NCBI GenBank assembly: GCA_020252865.1
Contig: JADCCH010000078.1
Location: 1-11,962 of the forward strand
Direction: 5' to 3'
DNA: 11,962 bases
Source of the DNA: Methylobacterium sp.
GTDB lineage: Bacteria; Pseudomonadota; Alphaproteobacteria; Rhizobiales; Beijerinckiaceae
Shown one piece after another: positions 1 through 7,433 of the stretch (its first letter is position 1; each line of letters opens with the position of its first letter). A program made the position numbers and the translations under genes. The notes beneath the pieces are model-generated. The model was not told where the DNA came from. It worked only from the letters and a program-made list of their open reading frames with translations, and did no database searches.

Positions 1-585
1 CAGTTTCACGAATTTCAGCGCCGAGCTCATGCGGATGATCCGGGATGCCCCGCAGCGCGCGAGGATATCCTCGGTCTCGGCATTGCCGTGGAAATGGCTG
101 GCAAGAGCCACGGGCTTCTCGCCGTGCGGCCGCACGGGCCGCGGCGGCAGCCTCCTGGCCTGGGACAGCGCCCCCTGCGCCGACCAGAGTTCCGAGGCCC
201 CCCACCAGGTTTCATCCCCGAGCGGCGCGTGCAGAACCCCTGCCACGGGAATGCCGCGCCGGATAAGGGCGATGCAGACGCAGAAATCCGCTGTGCCGGC
301 AATGAAAGCCCTCGTCCCGTCGAGCGGATCGACGAGCAGGAACTCGTCGCCTCCCTGAACGCCATGGCTCCGGGGGTTCTCTTCCGAGATCACCGGCAGC
401 GCCGGGAAGGCCCTTGCCACTTCCTCAAGGATCAGCGCCTCGGAGGCCCGATCCGCTTCCGTGACCGGCGATTGATCCCCCTTCAGCACAGGCCGGAGCT
501 GCAAGGGATGAAAACTGGCGAGGACACGCCCCGCCTTGCGGGCAATCTCGGCAAACGCGGCCGCGAGCAAATCGGGCGAGTGCAA
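1..585 (-). CDS. cysQ: CysQ-type 3'(2'),5'-bisphosphate nucleotidase, partial (C-terminus off left edge)
   Basis: Member of the Mg-dependent inositol monophosphatase/CysQ phosphatase superfamily. CysQ enzymes hydrolyse 3'-phosphoadenosine 5'-phosphate to AMP, a clean-up step of sulfate assimilation. Read on the minus strand, 195 residues are visible and the frame is open through base 1. Motifs seen: KGDQSPVTEAD at residues 35-45, the metal-binding SEEN at 67-70, and VDPLDGT at 85-91 with Asp86 and Asp89, followed by FIAGTADFCVCIALI. The DPLDGT variant and the KGDQSPVT stretch favour CysQ over true inositol monophosphatase, but substrate cannot be proven here. The chosen start is a TTG at 585-583, preceded by a good Shine-Dalgarno run (GAGGAAGGA on the minus strand) and giving the usual family N-terminus; no in-frame ATG lies nearby upstream. 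It is divergent from chpT. The C-terminal portion with the last metal ligand lies outside the window. Confidence 0.88.
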   Translation of the reverse strand, partial: MHSPDLLAAAFAEIARKAGRVLASFHPLQLRPVLKGDQSPVTEADRASEALILEEVARAFPALPVISEENPRSHGVQGGDEFLLVDPLDGTRAFIAGTADFCVCIALIRRGIPVAGVLHAPLGDETWWGASELWSAQGALSQARRLPPRPVRPHGEKPVALASHFHGNAETEDILARCGASRIIRMSSALKFVKL

Positions 586-761
586 GGCGGTTCCTTCCTC
601 GTTACAACCCTTCCCGCAAGGCTCGCTTGCCCGTTGGCGAAGGCGCGTGCACCATGTATCACGCGGAAAGACCGGAATTAGAATGCGGGGGCAAAGCGAT
701 TCGCAAGGCCGTGCAGAACGGCTGATCGCGCTTTTCCGCCGCCGGCCGAGGAGAGCCGAGC
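586..761. other. Divergent intergenic region cysQ / chpT
   Basis: A 176-bp gap between two divergent starts, so promoters for both genes should lie here. I see the Shine-Dalgarno of cysQ at its left end and that of chpT (GAGGAGAG, 748-755) at its right end. One GANTC site is at 698-702 inside GCGATTCGC. I could not assign convincing -35/-10 boxes. Confidence 0.5.
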
Positions 762-1415
762 ATGACCGAAGCGCTGAAGACCATCGATCTCACCCCGCTC
801 GACCTCGCGGCGCTGCTCTGCAGTCGCGTATGCCATGATGCGGTCGGCCCGGTGGGCGCCATCGTGAACGGCCTCGAACTGCTCGATGAAGATGACAGTG
901 CCGAAACGCGCGAGATGGCCCTCGAGCTGATCCGCAAGAGCGCGAGGCAGGCCTCCGCCCGCCTGCAATTCGCCCGCATCGCCTTCGGTGCGGCGGGTTC
1001 GGCCGGCTCGGCCGTCGATACGGGTTATGCCCAGCAGCTCACCGAGCAGTTCGTGGCGGATGAGAAGGTGAAGCTCTCCTGGAACACGCCGCGGCTCTAT
1101 GTGGAAAAGAACCGCGTGAAGCTCCTGATGAACCTCGTGGTCATCGCGCTTTCTTCCATTCCGATCGGTGGCACCATCGAGGTGCGAATGGAAGGCGATG
1201 CCGAAAACCCGGTGTTTCATGTGGATGCGCGCGGGCCAAAGCCGCGGATCCCACCGCACCTCATCGACCTGCTGCAGGGCAAGAGCGAGAGCGGTGCCGT
1301 GGATGCGCATGGCTTCCAGCTCTTCTACACCGGCGAAATCGCCCGGGCCTCGGGCATGAAGGTAGATGTCAGCCTCGAAGACGGGCTCGTGCGCCTTGTT
1401 GCCAGCCCAAAATGA
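762..1415 (+). CDS. chpT: Histidine phosphotransferase ChpT
   Basis: 217 residues, the usual size for ChpT. In alphaproteobacteria ChpT is a dimeric phosphotransferase that takes phosphate from the hybrid kinase CckA and passes it to CtrA (and CpdR). The N-terminal DHp-like helix carries LCSRVCHDAVGPVGAIVNGL at residues 19-38, with His25 as the expected phospho-acceptor and the characteristic NGLELL just after it. The C-terminal half is the degenerate GHKL-like fold of this family: I find no N-box, DxGxG or GxGxG ATP-binding motifs, in line with a transferase that is not a kinase. The ATG at 762 has GAGGAGAG at 748-755. A 138-bp gap separates it from cheA on the same strand; ctrA, its expected target, lies beyond the chemotaxis operon. 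The identification rests on the His25 motif, length and neighbourhood. Confidence 0.93.
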   Translation: MTEALKTIDLTPLDLAALLCSRVCHDAVGPVGAIVNGLELLDEDDSAETREMALELIRKSARQASARLQFARIAFGAAGSAGSAVDTGYAQQLTEQFVADEKVKLSWNTPRLYVEKNRVKLLMNLVVIALSSIPIGGTIEVRMEGDAENPVFHVDARGPKPRIPPHLIDLLQGKSESGAVDAHGFQLFYTGEIARASGMKVDVSLEDGLVRLVASPK

Positions 1416-1553
1416 GGGTGCAGAAACACAACCTGAAGTTTTTTTGCCCGCCCGGCGGGAAGAAAGCCTTGAGCACAACCAATCGGTAACCGTTCTCGGG
1501 CAGGGTCTGGAGAAGTATCAACGCCCCCAGGGGCTTTCCCGGACCTGCCCGCG
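1416..1553 (+). promoter_or_regulatory. chpT-cheA spacer, probable cheA leader/promoter region
   Basis: 138 bp without a gene. It contains a run of seven T (1439-1445) directly followed by a GC-rich hairpin (CCCGC-CCG-GCGGG, about 1448-1460) and then AAGAAA, so A/T flanks partly extend the stem. The T run is on the wrong side for a + strand intrinsic terminator. Its place before a five-gene operon suggests promoter or leader function, but I cannot assign promoter boxes with confidence. Confidence 0.35.
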
Positions 1554-4301
1554 ATGGATGATCTTCTGCGCGACTTCGTTGTCGAAACGTCCGAACATCT
1601 CGAGACCGTCGACGCTGAGTTGGTGAAATTCGAACGCGATCCGAACAATGGGGCCACCTTGGCCCTGATTTTCCGGCTCGTTCATACGATTAAAGGCACA
1701 TGCGGCTTTCTCGGCCTGCCGCGCCTGGAGCGTCTCGCCCACGCGGCGGAGGACGTGATCAGCCAGTTCCGCGACGGTAAGCCCGTCACGGCGCCGGCGG
1801 TCACGATGATCCTGAAGACCATCGACCGGGTCAAGGGCATCGTCTCCGAGCTGGAGCAATCCGGCAACGAGCCCGAGGGCGATGACGAGGATCTCATCGC
1901 CATCCTGAAGGCGCTGGCGAAAGAAGATCCGGCAGCCATGGCGCCCGCAGCGACCGTGCCGGCCATCCCGCAGAAATCCTATGCCCCGCCTCTCCCGGTC
2001 GACACCACCGGCACATTGGCCTTTCAGGTGCTGGAGCGCCCGCTGAAGGAAGACGAGGTAACCCTCGACGAGCTGGAGCGCGCCTTCCGGGAAGCGCCGG
2101 GCCCAACATCCTTCGAAAACGTGGAAGTCCCGCCCGTGCCGGGGGCAGCGCTTGCGCAGCCCATGGCCGCGCCTGTGCCGTCAAGCGTAACTCCGGTCGC
2201 TTCGGTGGCACGCCCAGACAGCGAAGGCAGCGACAACGAGGCCCATGCCAATTCGGTCTCGAAACAGACCGTTCGCGTGGCCGTCGGCACGCTCGATCGC
2301 CTGATGACCATGGTTTCCGAACTGGTGCTGACCCGCAACCAGTTGCTCGAAATCGCCCGCCAGCGCGACGATTCCGAATTCAAGTCACCGCTGCAGCGCC
2401 TTTCGCACATCACCGCCGAATTGCAGGACGGTGTCATGCAGACCCGCATGCAGCCGATCGGAACGGCCTGGACCAAGCTCGCCCGCGTCGTCCGCGACGT
2501 CTCCGGCGAACTGGGCAAGAAGATCGAACTCATCCAGACCGGCGCGGAGACCGAAATCGACCGTCAGCTTCTGGAGATGATCCGCGATCCGCTGCTGCAC
2601 ATGGTGCGCAACGCGGCGGATCACGGCCTTGAAATGCCGGATGAGCGCGTGGCGCTCGGCAAGCCTTCCACCGGCACCATCCATCTGCGCGCGGCGCAGG
2701 AGAGCGGCTACATCATCTGCGAAGTCTCGGATGATGGTCGCGGCATCGATGTGAACCGCGTGAAGGCCAAGGCGATCGCCAACGGCCTCACGACCGAAGC
2801 CGATGTGGCACGGATGACAGAAGAGCAGATCCTGCGCTTCGTGATGGAGCCGGGCTTCTCGACTGCCGCGAAGATCACCAACATCTCGGGCCGTGGCGTT
2901 GGCCTCGATGTGGTCCGCAGCCATGTGGAGCAGGTCGGCGGCTCGGTTGATCTACGCTCGCGGCCTGGCAAGGGGCTCGCGGTCACCATCAAGCTGCCGC
3001 TCACCCTCGCCATTGCCTCCGCCCTCATCGTGGAAGCGGCCGGACAGCGCTTCGCCATCCCGCAGATCGCGGTGGCTGAACTGGTGCGCACGCAGAATGA
3101 CGGCGATGTTCGCATCGAGAAGCTCAACGGCCAATCCACGCTTCGCCTGCGCCAGCGCTTGCTGCCGGTTGTCGATGTCGCGCAGGTTCTCGAACTTCCA
3201 CTCGAGACGAACGCCGCCGGGCAGGACAATTGCCTCGTCGTCGTCTGCCACGTCGGGGGCTCACGTTTCGGCATCGTGGTGGATGCGATCCACCAGACCG
3301 AGGAAATCGTCGTCAAGCCGATCTCCTCGAAGCTCAGGCACATGTCGGTCTATTCGGGTGCGACAATCCTCGGCGATGGTTCGGTGATCCTGATCCTCGA
3401 ACCGGCCGGCATTGCCCGCAGCATTCTCGATACCGGCTCGCGCGAGAATGTCGCGCAGAACGACAACGATCTTTCGGCGGACCTGCATGCCAATGGCGAG
3501 CGTTCGCTGCTGCTGCTCTTCAAGGCGGGCGGCGGTGGAGGCCTCAAGGCGATTCCGCTCTCCTTCATCGGCCGTCTGGAGGAATTCGAACGTTCGAAGA
3601 TCGAGGATGCCGGCGGCAAGGCAGTCACGCAATATCGCGGCAAGCTGATGCCGATCCTCGGCTATGGCGGCATGGAAGGCCTCGAGCCGGAATCGCGCCA
3701 GCCGGTGCTGGTCTTCCACCAGGCAGATCGCGAGATCGGCATGGCCGTGGACGAGATCGTGGACGTCGTCGAAGTCGCCTTCACGATCGACACGACGCAT
3801 GCAACGCCGGGCACGGTGGGTGCGGCGATCATCGAGGGCAACGCGGTCGACATCATCGATGTCTCCGAGCTCGTGGCACCTGAACATGGGCAGCAGCAGG
3901 TGGCAGGCCCGGCTGGTGGCCCCGATGTGCTGGTGGTGGAGAGTTCGGAATTCTTCCGCGCCCTCTTCGCGCCGCTGCTCCAGAATGCCGGCTACACCAT
4001 CAACGTGGTTCCGAACCTAGCGGCCGCGCGACATGCCATCGCCAAAGGCAAGCCGGGCGTGATCGTGCTCGATCTCGACCATCCGGGCGAGGAAGCCTTC
4101 ACTTTCGTGAAGGAACTGTCGGACGAGCTGGCCCGACCGCCGGGCGTGGTCGGAGCGGTGACGCGGGGTGGTCCGCGCGTCATCCAGAAAGCCAAGGGTG
4201 CCGGGCTGCATGACCTTGTCGGCAAGTTCGACCGCCAGGGCCTGCTCGCCGCCATCGGCGAAGCCCGGACCGGCATGCAGGGTTGGGAGGTCGCCGCATG
4301 A
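1554..4301 (+). CDS. cheA: Hybrid chemotaxis histidine kinase CheA (Hpt - dimer - ATPase - CheW - CheW - REC-like)
   Basis: 915 residues, much longer than the roughly 650 of E. coli CheA. Domains in order: Hpt (about 1-110; HTIKGTCGFLGL with phospho-acceptor His44); Pro/Ala-rich linker (about 125-236) with a charged DELERAFREAPG segment at 172-183; dimerisation helices (about 237-300); GHKL ATPase with N-box HMVRNAADHG at 349-358, DDGRGID at 393-399 and SGRGVGLDVV at 445-454; a regulatory CheW-like domain (about 480-620); a second, divergent CheW-like domain (about 645-775); and a C-terminal receiver-like domain (about 790-905). The receiver keeps Asp840 (VIVLD), Thr870 and Lys891, but the usual DD pair reads Glu796-Ser797. 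CheA autophosphorylates and feeds CheY and CheB at the receptor array. The start fits the family N-terminus (MDDLLRDFV) although no clear Shine-Dalgarno precedes it. The stop overlaps the cheW start (ATGA). Confidence 0.96.
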   Translation: MDDLLRDFVVETSEHLETVDAELVKFERDPNNGATLALIFRLVHTIKGTCGFLGLPRLERLAHAAEDVISQFRDGKPVTAPAVTMILKTIDRVKGIVSELEQSGNEPEGDDEDLIAILKALAKEDPAAMAPAATVPAIPQKSYAPPLPVDTTGTLAFQVLERPLKEDEVTLDELERAFREAPGPTSFENVEVPPVPGAALAQPMAAPVPSSVTPVASVARPDSEGSDNEAHANSVSKQTVRVAVGTLDRLMTMVSELVLTRNQLLEIARQRDDSEFKSPLQRLSHITAELQDGVMQTRMQPIGTAWTKLARVVRDVSGELGKKIELIQTGAETEIDRQLLEMIRDPLLHMVRNAADHGLEMPDERVALGKPSTGTIHLRAAQESGYIICEVSDDGRGIDVNRVKAKAIANGLTTEADVARMTEEQILRFVMEPGFSTAAKITNISGRGVGLDVVRSHVEQVGGSVDLRSRPGKGLAVTIKLPLTLAIASALIVEAAGQRFAIPQIAVAELVRTQNDGDVRIEKLNGQSTLRLRQRLLPVVDVAQVLELPLETNAAGQDNCLVVVCHVGGSRFGIVVDAIHQTEEIVVKPISSKLRHMSVYSGATILGDGSVILILEPAGIARSILDTGSRENVAQNDNDLSADLHANGERSLLLLFKAGGGGGLKAIPLSFIGRLEEFERSKIEDAGGKAVTQYRGKLMPILGYGGMEGLEPESRQPVLVFHQADREIGMAVDEIVDVVEVAFTIDTTHATPGTVGAAIIEGNAVDIIDVSELVAPEHGQQQVAGPAGGPDVLVVESSEFFRALFAPLLQNAGYTINVVPNLAAARHAIAKGKPGVIVLDLDHPGEEAFTFVKELSDELARPPGVVGAVTRGGPRVIQKAKGAGLHDLVGKFDRQGLLAAIGEARTGMQGWEVAA

Positions 4302-4786
4302 TTGGCGAAAACCGGATGCGCAACGACGTCATGATCGATAACGAAATCCAGCTCATCAGCGTCACCATCGAAGGCCAGATGATCGGCCTGCCGATCACCG
4401 CCGTGCGCGATGTCTTCGCGATCACGCGGATGACGCCTGTGCCGCGTGGCGGCCGGGCCGTCGCCGGGCTTGTGAACCTGCGCGGGCACATCGTGACGAT
4501 CCTTAATCTGGGCGCCCTGCTCGGCTCGCGCACGGGCGATCGCCAATCCAAGGGCGGCGATACCATGGCCGTGGGCGTGGAATGGAACGGCGAGGTCTTC
4601 GGCCTTGTCGTTGATGAAATCGGCGACGTGCTGTCTCTGACCTCCGATTCGTCGGAACCCATGCCGGCGAATATGGGCCATACATGGGCGCGATACACCC
4701 GGCGTGTCCACAAACTCGAGCGGGACCTGCTGATCGAGGTCGATCTGCAGACGCTGCTCGATTCCATGACTCTGCAAGCCGCCTGA
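4298..4786 (+). CDS. cheW: Chemotaxis coupling protein CheW
   Basis: 162 residues, typical for CheW, the scaffold that links chemoreceptors to CheA in the membrane array. The fold is recognisable from IQLISVTIEGQMIGLPI near residues 17-33, the conserved AGLVNLRGHIVTILNL stretch at about 56-71, and the second half GVEWNGEVFGLVVDEIGDVL. The start is taken as the ATG at 4298, which overlaps the cheA stop (ATGA) and has GGGAGG at 4285-4290 with 7-bp spacing. An in-frame TTG at 4283 would add five residues but would sit on that ribosome-binding site. Translational coupling with cheA is likely and would help keep CheA and CheW in fixed proportion. cheY follows after 14 bp. Confidence 0.96.
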   Translation: MIGENRMRNDVMIDNEIQLISVTIEGQMIGLPITAVRDVFAITRMTPVPRGGRAVAGLVNLRGHIVTILNLGALLGSRTGDRQSKGGDTMAVGVEWNGEVFGLVVDEIGDVLSLTSDSSEPMPANMGHTWARYTRRVHKLERDLLIEVDLQTLLDSMTLQAA

Positions 4787-4800
4787 ACGGGAGACCTGCA

Positions 4801-5172
4801 ATGACCTACTGCCTCGTGGTGGACGACAGCTCCGTCATCCGCAAAGTCGCGCGACGCATTCTCGAAGGACTCGATTTTGAAATCGCCGAGGCAGAAGACG
4901 GTCAGCAAGCCGTTCTTGCCTGCATCAATCGCATGCCGGATGCCATCCTGCTCGATTGGAACATGCCGAACATGGACGGCTACGAGTTCCTGGTGAAACT
5001 CCGCAAGATGGAAGGCGGCACGCACCCGAAAGTGGTGTTCTGCACCACCGAGAACGATGTGGCGCATATCGCCAAGGCCATGGATTCCGGCGCGGACGAA
5101 TATGTCATGAAGCCCTTCGACAAGGACATCCTCACCTCGAAATTCACTGAAGTGGGCCTGCTCGCGGCCTGA
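4801..5172 (+). CDS. cheY: Chemotaxis response regulator CheY (single receiver domain)
   Basis: 123 residues forming one complete receiver domain and no output domain. The acidic pair Asp8-Asp9 (LVVDDSSVIRKVARRIL), phospho-acceptor Asp52 (AILLDWNMPNMDGYEF), the Thr82/Thr83 position (VVFCTTEND) and Lys104 (YVMKPFDK) are all present, so it should be phosphorylatable. CheY-P normally binds the flagellar switch, but some alphaproteobacterial single-domain CheYs act as phosphate sinks; which applies here cannot be told from sequence. CGGGAG lies just before the ATG. It sits inside the operon between cheW and cheB, and no CheZ-like phosphatase gene is in the window. Confidence 0.95.
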   Translation: MTYCLVVDDSSVIRKVARRILEGLDFEIAEAEDGQQAVLACINRMPDAILLDWNMPNMDGYEFLVKLRKMEGGTHPKVVFCTTENDVAHIAKAMDSGADEYVMKPFDKDILTSKFTEVGLLAA

Positions 5173-5223
5173 TTGCCGCCCGGCCAAATTCTCGCCTTCG
5201 CCTTTTCACCCGGAGCCTCACTC

Positions 5224-6462
5224 ATGCTGGCCTTGCCGCAAAGACAGCCGATGGCCATGGCACCGCCACGTGTTCGCGTTGCGGTCGTGGACGATTCGGT
5301 TGTCGTGCGTGGCCTGCTCTCGCGCTGGCTCTCGGAGACGCCGGCCATCGAGGTCGCCGGAACCTTCCGCTCGGGTCGTGAGATCATCGAGGCGTTGCCG
5401 ATGCTCCAGCCGCGGATCATCCTGCTCGATCTCGACATGCCGGATATGGACGGCCTTACCGCCCTGCCGCTGATCCTGTCGAAATCGCCGGGCACGCGCG
5501 TCATCGTGGTCTCCTCGCTCTCGGTGCATGGCGCCGAGATGACGATGCGCTGCCTGATGAAGGGCGCGACCGATTACCTGCCGAAGCCCTCCAACCACCG
5601 CGAGGTTTCCACCTCGTCGGATTTCCGACAGGCGCTCATCGCCAAAGTGCTGGCCGTGGGCGGTATTCGTGCCGCGATGCGCCAGCAGCAGGCGGCTCCC
5701 ACTCCACGTCCGGCGCCCGCGCCGGCACCCGCTTCCTCAAGCTCGCTTTTCGCCCGCACCTCCTCCGCCGGTCGTGTCGTTGCCCGGCCGGCCCCTTCAC
5801 CCGCTTCGGTGGCGGCGCCGGCTGCGGCTCATCCGGGCCGCGTCTCCGCCGGCGCCCGCCCCCTGCAGAAAACGCGGCCGAAGGTGATTGTCATCGGCGC
5901 GTCCACCGGCGGCCCGCAGGCGCTGGTGAGCCTGCTGAGCCACATGCCGCGCGTGGCCAGCCGCATACCGATCGTCATCGCCCAGCACATGCCGCCGATT
6001 TTCGGTGCGATTTTCGCGAGCCATCTCAAGCAGCATGTCGGGCTTCCGGCCTGCGAGGCCGCCGAGGGCAAGCCGCTGAAAGCCGGTGCGATCTACCTCG
6101 CGCCCGGCGGCTGCCACACGGTGATTCGCCGCCAGCCGGACGGACAGATGATCCTGACCATGCTGCCCTCGGAAGCGCGCGGGCCCTGGCGGCCCTCGAT
6201 TGACCTTCTTTTCGCGAGCGCGGCTGATTGCTTCGGCGCCGATGCGCTGGCCATTGCGCTTACGGGCATGGGCAGGGACGGAACGGGTGGCGCGCAGGAT
6301 CTCATCCAACGCGGCGCCAATGTCATCGTGCAGGACGAGCCATCGAGCGTGGTCTGGGGCATCCCCGGCAGCATCGCCGAGGCAGGTCTTGCCGCAGCCC
6401 AGTTACCGCCCGAGAAGCTCGGGGAACTCGCGCAGTCTCTGGTGGAAGGAAATGCAGCATGA
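5224..6462 (+). CDS. cheB: Chemotaxis protein-glutamate methylesterase/deamidase CheB
   Basis: 412 residues from the ATG at 5224. CheB removes methyl groups from receptor glutamates (and deamidates glutamines), opposing CheR in adaptation. An N-terminal receiver domain (about 15-140) has Asp23-Asp24, phospho-acceptor Asp69 (IILLDLDMPDMDG), Ser97-Ser98 and Lys121 (YLPKPSN). A Pro/Ala/Ser-rich linker spans about 155-215. The catalytic domain carries Ser227 in IGASTGGPQAL, His255 in AQHMPP and Asp352 in TGMGRDG, a complete catalytic triad. CGGAG at 5211-5215 supports the 5224 start; a TTG at 5173, abutting the cheY stop, would add 17 unlikely residues, and ATGs at 5251 or 5257 are further options. 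The stop overlaps the cheR start (ATGA), so the two adaptation enzymes are probably translationally coupled. Confidence 0.95.
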   Translation: MLALPQRQPMAMAPPRVRVAVVDDSVVVRGLLSRWLSETPAIEVAGTFRSGREIIEALPMLQPRIILLDLDMPDMDGLTALPLILSKSPGTRVIVVSSLSVHGAEMTMRCLMKGATDYLPKPSNHREVSTSSDFRQALIAKVLAVGGIRAAMRQQQAAPTPRPAPAPAPASSSSLFARTSSAGRVVARPAPSPASVAAPAAAHPGRVSAGARPLQKTRPKVIVIGASTGGPQALVSLLSHMPRVASRIPIVIAQHMPPIFGAIFASHLKQHVGLPACEAAEGKPLKAGAIYLAPGGCHTVIRRQPDGQMILTMLPSEARGPWRPSIDLLFASAADCFGADALAIALTGMGRDGTGGAQDLIQRGANVIVQDEPSSVVWGIPGSIAEAGLAAAQLPPEKLGELAQSLVEGNAA

Positions 6463-7301
6463 GCATCCATGCGATCCAGAAGACAATCGAGTTCATCAAG
6501 CAGGCGGCTGGCATCGTGCTGACGCCGGAGAAGGCCTATTTCGTCGAGGCCCGCCTTGCGCCGGTTCTGCGCGAGGAGAATATCGCCGGCATCGACGATC
6601 TCCTGCGCCGGGTCGAGACCGGGGACCGCCGTTTGCAGCAGCGCATCATCGACGCTCTGACGACCAACGAGACCTTCTTTTTTCGCGATCGCCAGCCCTT
6701 CGACCATTTCCGCGATGTCATCATGCCGGAGCTGCATCAGCGCCGCCCGCCGGAAAGGACGATCCGGATCTGGTGTGCCGCCTGCTCTTCGGGGCAGGAA
6801 CCGTTTTCGCTCGTCATGCTGCTCGACGAGATGCGCGCGAGGATCGGCAGCCGCCAGGTCGAGATTGTTGCGACCGACATTTCGGAAGCGATCCTGACGA
6901 AGGCCAAGGCCGGCCTTTTCAACCAGTTCGAAGTGCAGCGCGGCCTTCCCACCAAGCTGCTGCTGCAGTTTTTTCAGAAGCAGGGCGACAACTGGAAGAT
7001 CTCCGACGATGTCGTGCGCCGCGTGAGCTTCCAGAAATTCAACCTGATGGATGATCCGCGTCCGCTCGGGACCTTCGATGCCATCTTCTGTCGAAATGTT
7101 CTGATCTATTTCGATCGCCTCACGCGCTCGAGGGTGTTCGACAAGCTTGCAAGCCGGCTTGCGCCGGATGGCTTTCTGCTGCTGGGCGGCGCGGAATCGA
7201 TCTTCGGGGTCACCGAGCGCTTCGTGAGCCACTCGAGAGAGCGCATGCTGCTCGTGCCGGCGCCGGTTCAGAAGCCGGAGCTTCGCGTCGCGGGCGTCTG
7301 A
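6459..7301 (+). CDS. cheR: Chemotaxis protein-glutamate O-methyltransferase CheR
   Basis: 280 residues, the usual CheR size. It transfers methyl groups from S-adenosylmethionine to receptor glutamates. The N-terminal helical domain (about 1-75) ends in the family signature TTNETFFFRD at 68-77. The methyltransferase fold follows: RIWCAACSSGQEPFSL at 103-118 (SAM-binding loop), IVATDIS at 136-142 (acidic ribose-binding Asp140), and FCRNVLIYFD at 210-219. There are no C-terminal TPR repeats. The ATG at 6459 overlaps the cheB stop and has GGAAGGA at 6444-6450. It is the last gene of the che operon and is followed by an intrinsic terminator at 7329-7353. Confidence 0.96.
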   Translation: MSIHAIQKTIEFIKQAAGIVLTPEKAYFVEARLAPVLREENIAGIDDLLRRVETGDRRLQQRIIDALTTNETFFFRDRQPFDHFRDVIMPELHQRRPPERTIRIWCAACSSGQEPFSLVMLLDEMRARIGSRQVEIVATDISEAILTKAKAGLFNQFEVQRGLPTKLLLQFFQKQGDNWKISDDVVRRVSFQKFNLMDDPRPLGTFDAIFCRNVLIYFDRLTRSRVFDKLASRLAPDGFLLLGGAESIFGVTERFVSHSRERMLLVPAPVQKPELRVAGV

Positions 7302-7328
7302 CACAGGCCATCTGCTCGCCCTTCAGGG

Positions 7329-7353
7329 AGCCGGGCGGCAAGCCCGGCTTTTT
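7329..7353 (+). terminator. Intrinsic terminator after cheR
   Basis: Perfect 8-bp stem AGCCGGGC / GCCCGGCT (7329-7336 with 7342-7349), 5-nt loop, followed directly by a run of T through 7353. It lies 28 bp past the cheR stop and is placed to end the chemotaxis operon transcript. Confidence 0.85.
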
Positions 7354-7378
7354 CGTGTCGGCTGCCCCGGCCCGCCCA

Positions 7379-7408
7379 ATAAAAACCCGCCTCGGAGGAA
7401 GCGGGTTT
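7379..7408 (-). terminator. Intrinsic terminator after ctrA
   Basis: Read on the minus strand, AAACCCGC (7408-7401) pairs with GCGGGTTT (7390-7383) around a 10-nt loop, followed by TTTTTAT. It lies 26 bp past the ctrA stop. Together with the cheR terminator it separates two convergent transcripts; A-rich and T-rich flanks on both sides could make it partly bidirectional. Confidence 0.82.
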
Positions 7409-7433
7409 CGAATGCCTGAAAGATCAGCCGGGA

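Noticed and set aside
27..681. Plus-strand open frames opposite the cysQ segment
   Set aside because: The minus strand encodes a clear CysQ-type protein with metal-binding motifs; the plus frames are Arg/Pro-rich shadows.
1448..1460. Hairpin after chpT as a terminator
   Set aside because: The T run precedes rather than follows the stem on the plus strand, and on the minus strand the stem is followed by A, so neither direction fits an intrinsic terminator.
678..1478. 266-codon open frame on the minus strand antisense to chpT
   Set aside because: ChpT is clearly real on the plus strand, and the antisense frame has no domain and no sensible start context.
5173..5223. TTG start for cheB directly after the cheY stop
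   Set aside because: It would add 17 residues before the usual N-terminus, while the ATG at 5224 has CGGAG at a good distance.
6093..7304. 403-codon open frame on the minus strand antisense to cheB/cheR
   Set aside because: It lies opposite two genes with complete catalytic motifs, and its translation shows no recognisable family; long antisense frames are common in GC-rich DNA.
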